Below are positions 40,241 to 53,588 of a DNA stretch of 64,000 nucleotides, piece after piece (within the stretch, counting starts at the first letter, position 1; each line of letters opens with the position of its first letter). The DNA is from Phytophthora sp. 'mugwort' (Eukaryota; Oomycota; Peronosporomycetes; Peronosporales; Peronosporaceae). The stretch spans positions 5,306,272 through 5,370,271 of the forward strand of contig JAUCEF010000013.1 of assembly GCA_033558025.1 (NCBI GenBank), given 5' to 3'. The position numbers were made by a program, and so were the translations under genes. The notes below the pieces were generated by a model. The model did not search any database. It was not told the DNA's origin and worked only from the letters and a program-made list of their open reading frames with translations.

Positions 40241-40910
40241 AGACACTAACCGCAATCGCACACCAGTCGACGCGCTCAATGCCTGCGTCATTACCCAACA
40301 CGAACACGCAAACGACTACACACGAACCCACCACATGCATCGACTTGGACCACAAACGTACACACACGCATTCAATCGCGTACGTTGCTGCAGCGATGTC
40401 TGTCCCCGCCTGCTATCGCCAACATGCAACACCACCGCTATCACGCATACATGCGCACATTCTACTCACGTACGTAGTCGCGCAATACCTTACATTCCAT
40501 CCTCATACACGGCTAGATCGATCGGTCGAATGTCGCCGCCTTCCAGTTGTGCGACGACCTGGAGTGCATCCAACAGGCTGGCAAGATCCGCATCATGTCG
40601 GGATGCATATTTAGCTGATAGTGCAACTGCCGCCTGTGGTGTGTCATGTGTCCACTGTTGCCTCGCTAGTAATGGTGCCGTTGGACGCTTCTCTTGCTTC
40701 CTGTTTGTTTCGCGATCGTTTCGACGTTGCGACCAGTCAGTCAGAACCTAGTCTGGACACCAACGATCGTAAATTGGCTAGGCGCTAGGAGAGTCCATAT
40801 GCGGCCAGTGCGGGCGAGCGTTGTAGTGTTGATGGTAAGATGTGTGGAGGCGTAAAAGGTATGGTGACGTAAATACTGTGTGCATAGTAAAAATCAGTGG
40901 ACACTGACAA

Positions 40911-40983
40911 TGGACACTGGGGGTATCGATCCCCCTACCTCCCGCATGCGAAGCGGGCGCTCTACCATTTGAGCTAAGCGCCC
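40911..40983 (-). tRNA. tRNA-Ala(CGC), unit 56
   Basis: Identical to the unit 2 gene. Terminator T5; CCATAT present. Confidence 0.95.
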
Positions 40984-41653
40984 AGACACTAACCGCAATC
41001 GCACACCAGTCGACGCGCTCAATGCCTGCGTCATTACCCAACACGAACACGCAAACGACTACACACGAACCCACCACATGCATCGACTTGGACCACAAAC
41101 GTACACACACGCATTCAATCGCGTACGTTGCTGCAGCGATGTCTGTCCCCGCCTGCTATCGCCAACATGCAACACCACCGCTATCACGCATACATGCGCA
41201 CATTCTACTCACGTACGTAGTCGCGCAATACCTTACATTCCATCCTCATACACGGCTAGATCGATCGGTCGAATGTCGCCGCCTTCCAGTTGTGCGACGA
41301 CCTGGAGTGCATCCAACAGGCTGGCAAGATCCGCATCATGTCGGGATGCATATTTAGCTGATAGTGCAACTGCCGCCTGTGGTGTGTCATGTGTCCACTG
41401 TTGCCTCGCTAGTAATGGTGCCGTTGGACGCTTCTCTTGCTTCCTGTTTGTTTCGCGATCGTTTCGACGTTGCGACCAGTCAGTCAGAACCTAGTCTGGA
41501 CACCAACGATCGTAAATTGGCTAGGCGCTAGGAGAGTCCATATGCGGCCAGTGCGGGCGAGCGTTGTAGTGTTGATGGTAAGATGTGTGGAGGCGTAAAA
41601 GGTATGGTGACGTAAATACTGTGTGCATAGTAAAAATCAGTGGACACTGACAA

Positions 41654-41726
41654 TGGACACTGGGGGTATCGATCCCCCTACCTCCCGCATGCGAAGCGGG
41701 CGCTCTACCATTTGAGCTAAGCGCCC
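41654..41726 (-). tRNA. tRNA-Ala(CGC), unit 57
   Basis: Identical to the unit 2 gene. Terminator T5; CCATAT present. Confidence 0.95.
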
Positions 41727-42396
41727 AGACACTAACCGCAATCGCACACCAGTCGACGCGCTCAATGCCTGCGTCATTACCCAACACGAACACGCAAACG
41801 ACTACACACGAACCCACCACATGCATCGACTTGGACCACAAACGTACACACACGCATTCAATCGCGTACGTTGCTGCAGCGATGTCTGTCCCCGCCTGCT
41901 ATCGCCAACATGCAACACCACCGCTATCACGCATACATGCGCACATTCTACTCACGTACGTAGTCGCGCAATACCTTACATTCCATCCTCATACACGGCT
42001 AGATCGATCGGTCGAATGTCGCCGCCTTCCAGTTGTGCGACGACCTGGAGTGCATCCAACAGGCTGGCAAGATCCGCATCATGTCGGGATGCATATTTAG
42101 CTGATAGTGCAACTGCCGCCTGTGGTGTGTCATGTGTCCACTGTTGCCTCGCTAGTAATGGTGCCGTTGGACGCTTCTCTTGCTTCCTGTTTGTTTCGCG
42201 ATCGTTTCGACGTTGCGACCAGTCAGTCAGAACCTAGTCTGGACACCAACGATCGTAAATTGGCTAGGCGCTAGGAGAGTCCATATGCGGCCAGTGCGGG
42301 CGAGCGTTGTAGTGTTGATGGTAAGATGTGTGGAGGCGTAAAAGGTATGGTGACGTAAATACTGTGTGCATAGTAAAAATCAGTGGACACTGACAA

Positions 42397-42469
42397 TGGA
42401 CACTGGGGGTATCGATCCCCCTACCTCCCGCATGCGAAGCGGGCGCTCTACCATTTGAGCTAAGCGCCC
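42397..42469 (-). tRNA. tRNA-Ala(CGC), unit 58
   Basis: Identical to the unit 2 gene. Terminator T5; CCATAT present. Confidence 0.95.
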
Positions 42470-43139
42470 AGACACTAACCGCAATTGCACACCAGTCGAC
42501 GCGCTCAATGCCTGCGTCATTACCCAACACGAACACGCAAACGACTACACACGAACCCACCACATGCATCGACTTGGACCACAAACGTACACACACGCAT
42601 TCAATCGCGTACGTTGCTGCAGCGATGTCTGTCCCCGCCTGCTATCGCCAACATGCAACACCACCGCTATCACGCATACATGCGCACATTCTACTCACGT
42701 ACGTAGTCGCGCAATACCTTACATTCCATCCTCATACACGGCTAGATCGATCGGTCGAATGTCGCCGCCTTCCAGTTGTGCGACGACCTGGAGTGCATCC
42801 AACAGGCTGGCAAGATCCGCATCATGTCGGGATGCATATTTAGCTGATAGTGCAACTGCCGCCTGTGGTGTGTCATGTGTCCACTGTTGCCTCGCTAGTA
42901 ATGGTGCCGTTGGACGCTTCTCTTGCTTCCTGTTTGTTTCGCGATCGTTTCGACGTTGCGACCAGTCAGTCAGAACCTAGTCTGGACACCAACGATCGTA
43001 AATTGGCTAGGCGCTAGGAGAGTCCATATGCGGCCAGTGCGGGCGAGCGTTGTAGTGTTGATGGTAAGATGTGTGGAGGCGTAAAAGGTATGGTGACGTA
43101 AATACTGTGTGCATAGTAAAAATCAGTGGACACTGACAA

Positions 43140-43212
43140 TGGACACTGGGGGTATCGATCCCCCTACCTCCCGCATGCGAAGCGGGCGCTCTACCATTTG
43201 AGCTAAGCGCCC
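43140..43212 (-). tRNA. tRNA-Ala(CGC), unit 59
   Basis: Identical to the unit 2 gene. Terminator T5; CCATAT present. Confidence 0.95.
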
Positions 43213-43882
43213 AGACACTAACCGCAATTGCACACCAGTCGACGCGCTCAATGCCTGCGTCATTACCCAACACGAACACGCAAACGACTACACACGAACC
43301 CACCACATGCATCGACTTGGACCACAAACGTACACACACGCATTCAATCGCGTACGTTGCTGCAGCGATGTCTGTCCCCGCCTGCTATCGCCAACATGCA
43401 ACACCACCGCTATCACGCATACATGCGCACATTCTACTCACGTACGTAGTCGCGCAATACCTTACATTCCATCCTCATACACGGCTAGATCGATCGGTCG
43501 AATGTCGCCGCCTTCCAGTTGTGCGACGACCTGGAGTGCATCCAACAGGCTGGCAAGATCCGCATCATGTCGGGATGCATATTTAGCTGATAGTGCAACT
43601 GCCGCCTGTGGTGTGTCATGTGTCCACTGTTGCCTCGCTAGTAATGGTGCCGTTGGACGCTTCTCTTGCTTCCTGTTTGTTTCGCGATCGTTTCGACGTT
43701 GCGACCAGTCAGTCAGAACCTAGTCTGGACACCAACGATCGTAAATTGGCTAGGCGCTAGGAGAGTCCATATGCGGCCAGTGCGGGCGAGCGTTGTAGTG
43801 TTGATGGTAAGATGTGTGGAGGCGTAAAAGGTATGGTGACGTAAATACTGTGTGCATAGTAAAAATCAGTGGACACTGACAA

Positions 43883-43955
43883 TGGACACTGGGGGTATCG
43901 ATCCCCCTACCTCCCGCATGCGAAGCGGGCGCTCTACCATTTGAGCTAAGCGCCC
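43883..43955 (-). tRNA. tRNA-Ala(CGC), unit 60
   Basis: Identical to the unit 2 gene. Terminator T5; CCATAT present. Confidence 0.95.
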
Positions 43956-44625
43956 AGACACTAACCGCAATCGCACACCAGTCGACGCGCTCAATGCCTG
44001 CGTCATTACCCAACACGAACACGCAAACGACTACACACGAACCCACCACATGCATCGACTTGGACCACAAACGTACACACACGCATTCAATCGCGTACGT
44101 TGCTGCAGCGATGTCTGTCCCCGCCTGCTATCGCCAACATGCAACACCACCGCTATCACGCATACATGCGCACATTCTACTCACGTACGTAGTCGCGCAA
44201 TACCTTACATTCCATCCTCATACACGGCTAGATCGATCGGTCGAATGTCGCCGCCTTCCAGTTGTGCGACGACCTGGAGTGCATCCAACAGGCTGGCAAG
44301 ATCCGCATCATGTCGGGATGCATATTTAGCTGATAGTGCAACTGCCGCCTGTGGTGTGTCATGTGTCCACTGTTGCCTCGCTAGTAATGGTGCCGTTGGA
44401 CGCTTCTCTTGCTTCCTGTTTGTTTCGCGATCGTTTCGACGTTGCGACCAGTCAGTCAGAACCTAGTCTGGACACCAACGATCGTAAATTGGCTAGGCGC
44501 TAGGAGAGTCCATATGCGGCCAGTGCGGGCGAGCGTTGTAGTGTTGATGGTAAGATGTGTGGAGGCGTAAAAGGTATGGTGACGTAAATACTGTGTGCAT
44601 AGTAAAAATCAGTGGACACTGACAA

Positions 44626-44698
44626 TGGACACTGGGGGTATCGATCCCCCTACCTCCCGCATGCGAAGCGGGCGCTCTACCATTTGAGCTAAGCGCCC
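44626..44698 (-). tRNA. tRNA-Ala(CGC), unit 61
   Basis: Identical to the unit 2 gene. Terminator T5; CCATAT present. Confidence 0.95.
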
Positions 44699-45368
44699 AG
44701 ACACTAACCGCAATCGCACACCAGTCGACGCGCTCAATGCCTGCGTCATTACCCAACACGAACACGCAAACGACTACACACGAACCCACCACATGCATCG
44801 ACTTGGACCACAAACGTACACACACGCATTCAATCGCGTACGTTGCTGCAGCGATGTCTGTCCCCGCCTGCTATCGCCAACATGCAACACCACCGCTATC
44901 ACGCATACATGCGCACATTCTACTCACGTACGTAGTCGCGCAATACCTTACATTCCATCCTCATACACGGCTAGATCGATCGGTCGAATGTCGCCGCCTT
45001 CCAGTTGTGCGACGACCTGGAGTGCATCCAACAGGCTGGCAAGATCCGCATCATGTCGGGATGCATATTTAGCTGATAGTGCAACTGCCGCCTGTGGTGT
45101 GTCATGTGTCCACTGTTGCCTCGCTAGTAATGGTGCCGTTGGACGCTTCTCTTGCTTCCTGTTTGTTTCGCGATCGTTTCGACGTTGCGACCAGTCAGTC
45201 AGAACCTAGTCTGGACACCAACGATCGTAAATTGGCTAGGCGCTAGGAGAGTCCATATGCGGCCAGTGCGGGCGAGCGTTGTAGTGTTGATGGTAAGATG
45301 TGTGGAGGCGTAAAAGGTATGGTGACGTAAATACTGTGTGCATAGTAAAAATCAGTGGACACTGACAA

Positions 45369-45441
45369 TGGACACTGGGGGTATCGATCCCCCTACCTCC
45401 CGCATGCGAAGCGGGCGCTCTACCATTTGAGCTAAGCGCCC
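45369..45441 (-). tRNA. tRNA-Ala(CGC), unit 62
   Basis: Identical to the unit 2 gene. Terminator T5; CCATAT present. Confidence 0.95.
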
Positions 45442-46111
45442 AGACACTAACCGCAATCGCACACCAGTCGACGCGCTCAATGCCTGCGTCATTACCCAAC
45501 ACGAACACGCAAACGACTACACACGAACCCACCACATGCATCGACTTGGACCACAAACGTACACACACGCATTCAATCGCGTACGTTGCTGCAGCGATGT
45601 CTGTCCCCGCCTGCTATCGCCAACATGCAACACCACCGCTATCACGCATACATGCGCACATTCTACTCACGTACGTAGTCGCGCAATACCTTACATTCCA
45701 TCCTCATACACGGCTAGATCGATCGGTCGAATGTCGCCGCCTTCCAGTTGTGCGACGACCTGGAGTGCATCCAACAGGCTGGCAAGATCCGCATCATGTC
45801 GGGATGCATATTTAGCTGATAGTGCAACTGCCGCCTGTGGTGTGTCATGTGTCCACTGTTGCCTCGCTAGTAATGGTGCCGTTGGACGCTTCTCTTGCTT
45901 CCTGTTTGTTTCGCGATCGTTTCGACGTTGCGACCAGTCAGTCAGAACCTAGTCTGGACACCAACGATCGTAAATTGGCTAGGCGCTAGGAGAGTCCATA
46001 TGCGGCCAGTGCGGGCGAGCGTTGTAGTGTTGATGGTAAGATGTGTGGAGGCGTAAAAGGTATGGTGACGTAAATACTGTGTGCATAGTAAAAATCAGTG
46101 GACACTGACAA

Positions 46112-46184
46112 TGGACACTGGGGGTATCGATCCCCCTACCTCCCGCATGCGAAGCGGGCGCTCTACCATTTGAGCTAAGCGCCC
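46112..46184 (-). tRNA. tRNA-Ala(CGC), unit 63
   Basis: Identical to the unit 2 gene. Terminator T5; CCATAT present. Confidence 0.95.
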
Positions 46185-46854
46185 AGACACTAACCGCAAT
46201 CGCACACCAGTCGACGCGCTCAATGCCTGCGTCATTACCCAACACGAACACGCAAACGACTACACACGAACCCACCACATGCATCGACTTGGACCACAAA
46301 CGTACACACACGCATTCAATCGCGTACGTTGCTGCAGCGATGTCTGTCCCCGCCTGCTATCGCCAACATGCAACACCACCGCTATCACGCATACATGCGC
46401 ACATTCTACTCACGTACGTAGTCGCGCAATACCTTACATTCCATCCTCATACACGGCTAGATCGATCGGTCGAATGTCGCCGCCTTCCAGTTGTGCGACG
46501 ACCTGGAGTGCATCCAACAGGCTGGCAAGATCCGCATCATGTCGGGATGCATATTTAGCTGATAGTGCAACTGCCGCCTGTGGTGTGTCATGTGTCCACT
46601 GTTGCCTCGCTAGTAATGGTGCCGTTGGACGCTTCTCTTGCTTCCTGTTTGTTTCGCGATCGTTTCGACGTTGCGACCAGTCAGTCAGAACCTAGTCTGG
46701 ACACCAACGATCGTAAATTGGCTAGGCGCTAGGAGAGTCCATATGCGGCCAGTGCGGGCGAGCGTTGTAGTGTTGATGGTAAGATGTGTGGAGGCGTAAA
46801 AGGTATGGTGACGTAAATACTGTGTGCATAGTAAAAATCAGTGGACACTGACAA

Positions 46855-46927
46855 TGGACACTGGGGGTATCGATCCCCCTACCTCCCGCATGCGAAGCGG
46901 GCGCTCTACCATTTGAGCTAAGCGCCC
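46855..46927 (-). tRNA. tRNA-Ala(CGC), unit 64
   Basis: Identical to the unit 2 gene. Terminator T5; CCATAT present. Confidence 0.95.
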
Positions 46928-47597
46928 AGACACTAACCGCAATTGCACACCAGTCGACGCGCTCAATGCCTGCGTCATTACCCAACACGAACACGCAAAC
47001 GACTACACACGAACCCACCACATGCATCGACTTGGACCACAAACGTACACACACGCATTCAATCGCGTACGTTGCTGCAGCGATGTCTGTCCCCGCCTGC
47101 TATCGCCAACATGCAACACCACCGCTATCACGCATACATGCGCACATTCTACTCACGTACGTAGTCGCGCAATACCTTACATTCCATCCTCATACACGGC
47201 TAGATCGATCGGTCGAATGTCGCCGCCTTCCAGTTGTGCGACGACCTGGAGTGCATCCAACAGGCTGGCAAGATCCGCATCATGTCGGGATGCATATTTA
47301 GCTGATAGTGCAACTGCCGCCTGTGGTGTGTCATGTGTCCACTGTTGCCTCGCTAGTAATGGTGCCGTTGGACGCTTCTCTTGCTTCCTGTTTGTTTCGC
47401 GATCGTTTCGACGTTGCGACCAGTCAGTCAGAACCTAGTCTGGACACCAACGATCGTAAATTGGCTAGGCGCTAGGAGAGTCCATATGCGGCCAGTGCGG
47501 GCGAGCGTTGTAGTGTTGATGGTAAGATGTGTGGAGGCGTAAAAGGTATGGTGACGTAAATACTGTGTGCATAGTAAAAATCAGTGGACACTGACAA

Positions 47598-47670
47598 TGG
47601 ACACTGGGGGTATCGATCCCCCTACCTCCCGCATGCGAAGCGGGCGCTCTACCATTTGAGCTAAGCGCCC
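47598..47670 (-). tRNA. tRNA-Ala(CGC), unit 65
   Basis: Identical to the unit 2 gene. Terminator T5; CCATAT present. Confidence 0.95.
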
Positions 47671-48340
47671 AGACACTAACCGCAATCGCACACCAGTCGA
47701 CGCGCTCAATGCCTGCGTCATTACCCAACACGAACACGCAAACGACTACACACGAACCCACCACATGCATCGACTTGGACCACAAACGTACACACACGCA
47801 TTCAATCGCGTACGTTGCTGCAGCGATGTCTGTCCCCGCCTGCTATCGCCAACATGCAACACCACCGCTATCACGCATACATGCGCACATTCTACTCACG
47901 TACGTAGTCGCGCAATACCTTACATTCCATCCTCATACACGGCTAGATCGATCGGTCGAATGTCGCCGCCTTCCAGTTGTGCGACGACCTGGAGTGCATC
48001 CAACAGGCTGGCAAGATCCGCATCATGTCGGGATGCATATTTAGCTGATAGTGCAACTGCCGCCTGTGGTGTGTCATGTGTCCACTGTTGCCTCGCTAGT
48101 AATGGTGCCGTTGGACGCTTCTCTTGCTTCCTGTTTGTTTCGCGATCGTTTCGACGTTGCGACCAGTCAGTCAGAACCTAGTCTGGACACCAACGATCGT
48201 AAATTGGCTAGGCGCTAGGAGAGTCCATATGCGGCCAGTGCGGGCGAGCGTTGTAGTGTTGATGGTAAGATGTGTGGAGGCGTAAAAGGTATGGTGACGT
48301 AAATACTGTGTGCATAGTAAAAATCAGTGGACACTGACAG

Positions 48341-48413
48341 TGGACACTGGGGGTATCGATCCCCCTACCTCCCGCATGCGAAGCGGGCGCTCTACCATTT
48401 GAGCTAAGCGCCC
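48341..48413 (-). tRNA. tRNA-Ala(CGC), unit 66
   Basis: Gene body identical to unit 2. The first trailer base after the discriminator differs (GACAG on the plus strand instead of GACAA). Terminator T5; CCATAT present. Confidence 0.95.
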
Positions 48414-49083
48414 AGACACTAACCGCAATCGCACACCAGTCGACGCGCTCAATGCCTGCGTCATTACCCAACACGAACACGCAAACGACTACACACGAAC
48501 CCACCACATGCATCGACTTGGACCACAAACGTACACACACGCATTCAATCGCGTACGTTGCTGCAGCGATGTCTGTCCCCGCCTGCTATCGCCAACATGC
48601 AACACCACCGCTATCACGCATACATGCGCACATTCTACTCACGTACGTAGTCGCGCAATACCTTACATTCCATCCTCATACACGGCTAGATCGATCGGTC
48701 GAATGTCGCCGCCTTCCAGTTGTGCGACGACCTGGAGTGCATCCAACAGGCTGGCAAGATCCGCATCATGTCGGGATGCATATTTAGCTGATAGTGCAAC
48801 TGCCGCCTATGGTGTGTCATGTGTCCACTGTTGCCTCGCTAGTAATGGTGCCGTTGGACGCTTCTCTTGCTTCCTGTTTGTTTCGCGATCGTTTCGACGT
48901 TGCGACCAGTCAGTCAGAACCTAGTCTGGACACCAACGATCGTAAATTGGCTAGGCGCTAGGAGAGTCCATATGCGGCCAGTGCGGGCGAGCGTTGTAGT
49001 GTTGATGGTAAGATGTGTGGAGGCGTAAAAGGTATGGTGACGTAAATACTGTGTGCATAGTAAAAATCAGTGGACACTGACAA

Positions 49084-49155
49084 TGGACACTGGGGGTATC
49101 GATCCCCTACCTCCCGCATGCGAAGCGGGCGCTCTACCATTTGAGCTAAGCGCCC
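49084..49155 (-). tRNA. tRNA-Ala(CGC), unit 67, one-base-short T-arm variant
   Basis: Same 72-nt form as unit 1, with one G missing at the T-stem/variable-loop border. Terminator T5; CCATAT present. Confidence 0.75.
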
Positions 49156-49819
49156 AGACACTAACCGCAATCGCACACCGGTCGACGCGCTCAATGCCTG
49201 CGTCATTACCCAACACGAACACGCAAACGACTACACACGAACCCACCACATGCATCGACTTGGACCACAAACGTACACACACGCATTCAATCGCGTACGT
49301 TGCTGCAGCGATGTCTGTCCCCGCCTGCTATCGCCAACATGCAACACCACCGCTATCACGCATACATGCGCACATTCTACTCACGTACGTAGTCGCGCAA
49401 TACCTTACATTCCATCCTCATACACGGCTAGATCGATCGGTCGAATGTCGCCGCCTTCCAGTTGTGCGACGACCTGGAGTGCATCCAACAGGCTGGCAAG
49501 ATCCGCATCATGTCGGGATGCATATTTAGCTGATAGTGCAACTGCCGCCTGTGGTGTGTCATGTGTCCACTGTTGCCTCGCTAGTAATGGTGCCGTTGGA
49601 CGCTTCTCTTGCTTCCTGTTTGTTTCGCGATCGTTTCGACGTTGCGACCAGTCAGTCAGAACCTAGTCTGGACACCAACGATCGTAAATTGGCTAGGCGC
49701 TAGGAGAGTGCGGCCAGTGCGGGCGAGCGTTGTAGTGTTGATGGTAAGATGTGTGGAGGCGTAAAAGGTATGGTGACGTAAATACTGTGTGCATAGTAAA
49801 AATCAGTGGACACTGACAA

Positions 49820-49892
49820 TGGACACTGGGGGTATCGATCCCCCTACCTCCCGCATGCGAAGCGGGCGCTCTACCATTTGAGCTAAGCGCCC
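49820..49892 (-). tRNA. tRNA-Ala(CGC), unit 68
   Basis: Identical to the unit 2 gene. Terminator T5; no CCATAT. Confidence 0.95.
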
Positions 49893-50556
49893 AGACACTA
49901 ACCGCAATTGCACACCAGTCGACGCGCTCAATGCCTGCGTCATTACCCAACACGAACACGCAAACGACTACACACGAACCCACCACATGCATCGACTTGG
50001 ACCACAAACGTACACACACGCATTCAATCGCGTACGTTGCTGCAGCGATGTCTGTCCCCGCCTGCTATCGCCAACATGCAACACCACCGCTATCACGCAT
50101 ACATGCGCACATTCTACTCACGTACGTAGTCGCGCAATACCTTACATTCCATCCTCATACACGGCTAGATCGATCGGTCGAATGTCGCCGCCTTCCAGTT
50201 GTGCGACGACCTGGAGTGCATCCAACAGGCTGGCAAGATCCGCATCATGTCGGGATGCATATTTAGCTGATAGTGCAACTGCCGCCTGTGGTGTGTCATG
50301 TGTCCACTGTTGCCTCGCTAGTAATGGTGCCGTTGGACGCTTCTCTTGCTTCCTGTTTGTTTCGCGATCGTTTCGACGTTGCGACCAGTCAGTCAGAACC
50401 TAGTCTGGACACCAACGATCGTAAATTGGCTAGGCGCTAGGAGAGTGCGGCCAGTGCGGGCGAGCGTTGTAGTGTTGATGGTAAGATGTGTGGAGGCGTA
50501 AAAGGTATGGTGACGTAAATACTGTGTGCATAGTAAAAATCAGTGGACACTGACAA

Positions 50557-50629
50557 TGGACACTGGGGGTATCGATCCCCCTACCTCCCGCATGCGAAGC
50601 GGGCGCTCTACCATTTGAGCTAAGCGCCC
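50557..50629 (-). tRNA. tRNA-Ala(CGC), unit 69
   Basis: Identical to the unit 2 gene. Terminator T5; no CCATAT. Confidence 0.95.
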
Positions 50630-51299
50630 AGACACTAACCGCAATTGCACACCAGTCGACGCGCTCAATGCCTGCGTCATTACCCAACACGAACACGCAA
50701 ACGACTACACACGAACCCACCACATGCATCGACTTGGACCACAAACGTACACACACGCATTCAATCGCGTACGTTGCTGCAGCGATGTCTGTCCCCGCCT
50801 GCTATCGCCAACATGCAACACCACCGCTATCACGCATACATGCGCACATTCTACTCACGTACGTAGTCGCGCAATACCTTACATTCCATCCTCATACACG
50901 GCTAGATCGATCGGTCGAATGTCGCCGCCTTCCAGTTGTGCGACGACCTGGAGTGCATCCAACAGGCTGGCAAGATCCGCATCATGTCGGGATGCATATT
51001 TAGCTGATAGTGCAACTGCCGCCTGTGGTGTGTCATGTGTCCACTGTTGCCTCGCTAGTAATGGTGCCGTTGGACGCTTCTCTTGCTTCCTGTTTGTTTC
51101 GCGATCGTTTCGACGTTGCGACCAGTCAGTCAGAACCTAGTCTGGACACCAACGATCGTAAATTGGCTAGGCGCTAGGAGAGTCCATATGCGGCCAGTGC
51201 GGGCGAGCGTTGTAGTGTTGATGGTAAGATGTGTGGAGGCGTAAAAGGTATGGTGACGTAAATACTGTGTGCATAGTAAAAATCAGTGGACACTGACAA

Positions 51300-51372
51300 T
51301 GGACACTGGGGGTATCGATCCCCCTACCTCCCGCATGCGAAGCGGGCGCTCTACCATTTGAGCTAAGCGCCC
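51300..51372 (-). tRNA. tRNA-Ala(CGC), unit 70
   Basis: Identical to the unit 2 gene. Terminator T5; CCATAT present. Confidence 0.95.
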
Positions 51373-52042
51373 AGACACTAACCGCAATCGCACACCGGTC
51401 GACGCGCTCAATGCCTGCGTCATTACCCAACACGAACACGCAAACGACTACACACGAACCCACCACATGCATCGACTTGGACCACAAACGTACACACACG
51501 CATTCAATCGCGTACGTTGCTGCAGCGATGTCTGTCCCCGCCTGCTATCGCCAACATGCAACACCACCGCTATCACGCATACATGCGCACATTCTACTCA
51601 CGTACGTAGTCGCGCAATACCTTACATTCCATCCTCATACACGGCTAGATCGATCGGTCGAATGTCGCCGCCTTCCAGTTGTGCGACGACCTGGAGTGCA
51701 TCCAACAGGCTGGCAAGATCCGCATCATGTCGGGATGCATATTTAGCTGATAGTGCAACTGCCGCCTATGGTGTGTCATGTGTCCACTGTTGCCTCGCTA
51801 GTAATGGTGCCGTTGGACGCTTCTCTTGCTTCCTGTTTGTTTCGCGATCGTTTCGACGTTGCGACCAGTCAGTCAGAACCTAGTCTGGACACCAACGATC
51901 GTAAATTGGCTAGGCGCTAGGAGAGTCCATATGCGGCCAGTGCGGGCGAGCGTTGTAGTGTTGATGGTAAGATGTGTGGAGGCGTAAAAGGTATGGTGAC
52001 GTAAATACTGTGTGCATAGTAAAAATCAGTGGACACTGACAA

Positions 52043-52115
52043 TGGACACTGGGGGTATCGATCCCCCTACCTCCCGCATGCGAAGCGGGCGCTCTACCAT
52101 TTGAGCTAAGCGCCC
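52043..52115 (-). tRNA. tRNA-Ala(CGC), unit 71
   Basis: Identical to the unit 2 gene. Terminator T5; CCATAT present. Confidence 0.95.
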
Positions 52116-52779
52116 AGACACTAACCGCAATTGCACACCAGTCGACGCGCTCAATGCCTGCGTCATTACCCAACACGAACACGCAAACGACTACACACGA
52201 ACCCACCACATGCATCGACTTGGACCACAAACGTACACACACGCATTCAATCGCGTACGTTGCTGCAGCGATGTCTGTCCCCGCCTGCTATCGCCAACAT
52301 GCAACACCACCGCTATCACGCATACATGCGCACATTCTACTCACGTACGTAGTCGCGCAATACCTTACATTCCATCCTCATACACGGCTAGATCGATCGG
52401 TCGAATGTCGCCGCCTTCCAGTTGTGCGACGACCTGGAGTGCATCCAACAGGCTGGCAAGATCCGCATCATGTCGGGATGCATATTTAGCTGATAGTGCA
52501 ACTGCCGCCTGTGGTGTGTCATGTGTCCACTGTTGCCTCGCTAGTAATGGTGCCGTTGGACGCTTCTCTTGCTTCCTGTTTGTTTCGCGATCGTTTCGAC
52601 GTTGCGACCAGTCAGTCAGAACCTAGTCTGGATACCAACGATCGTAAATTGGCTAGGCGCTAGGAGAGTGCGGCCAGTGCGGGCGAGCGTTGTAGTGTTG
52701 ATGGTAAGATGTGTGGAGGCGTAAAAGGTATGGTGACGTAAATACTGTGTGCATAGTAAAAATCAGTGGACACTGACAA

Positions 52780-52852
52780 TGGACACTGGGGGTATCGATC
52801 CCCCTACCTCCCGCATGCGAAGCGGGCGCTCTACCATTTGAGCTAAGCGCCC
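52780..52852 (-). tRNA. tRNA-Ala(CGC), unit 72
   Basis: Identical to the unit 2 gene. Terminator T5; no CCATAT; unit has the 6-bp deletion (ACATTTCATAC). Confidence 0.95.
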
Positions 52853-53515
52853 AGACACTAACCGCAATCGCACACCAGTCGACGCGCTCAATGCCTGCGT
52901 CATTACCCAACACGAACACGCAAACGACTACACACGAACCCACCACATGCATCGACTTGGACCACAAACGTACACACACGCATTCAATCGCGTACGTTGC
53001 TGCAGCGATGTCTGTCCCCGCCTGCTATCGCCAACATGCAACACCACCGCTATCACGCATACATGCGCACATTCTACTCACGTACGTAGTCGCGCAATAC
53101 CTTACATTTCATACACGGCTAGATCGATCGGTCGAATGTCGCCGCCTTCCAGTTGTGCGACGACCTGGAGTGCATCCAACAGGCTGGCAAGATCCGCATC
53201 ATGTCGGGATGCATATTTAGCTGATAGTGCAACTGCCGCCTATGGTGTGTCATGTGTCCACTGTTGCCTCGCTAGTAATGGTGCCGTTGGACGCTTCTCT
53301 TGCTTCCTGTTTGTTTCGCGATCGTTTCGACGTTGCGACCAGTCAGTCAGAACCTAGTCTGGATACCAACGATCGTAAATTGGCTAGGCGCTAGGAGAGT
53401 CCATATGCGGCCAGTGCGGGCGAGCGTTGTAGTGTTGATGGTAAGATGTGTGGAGGCGTAAAAGGTATGGTGACGTAAATACTATGTGCATAGTAAAATC
53501 AGTGGACACTGACAA

Positions 53516-53588
53516 TGGACACTGGGGGTATCGATCCCCCTACCTCCCGCATGCGAAGCGGGCGCTCTACCATTTGAGCTAAGCGCCC
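53516..53588 (-). tRNA. tRNA-Ala(CGC), unit 73
   Basis: Gene body identical to unit 2. Terminator T4; CCATAT present; 6-bp deletion; CACTCACCGC flank and ACTATGTGC downstream. Confidence 0.95.

Larger units (their letters stand above)
25927..48906. repeat. Higher-order block II of the array (units 36-66)
   Basis: Second copy of the variant series seen in block I. Units 36-43 match units 9-16 and units 44-50 match units 18-24, with local differences: unit 39 lacks the CCATAT found in unit 12, and unit 51 has CAATCGC where unit 25 has CAATTGC. Beyond unit 53 the order of CAATTGC and CAATCGC units diverges between the blocks, so the block continued to evolve by unequal exchange or conversion after duplication. 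Confidence 0.75.
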
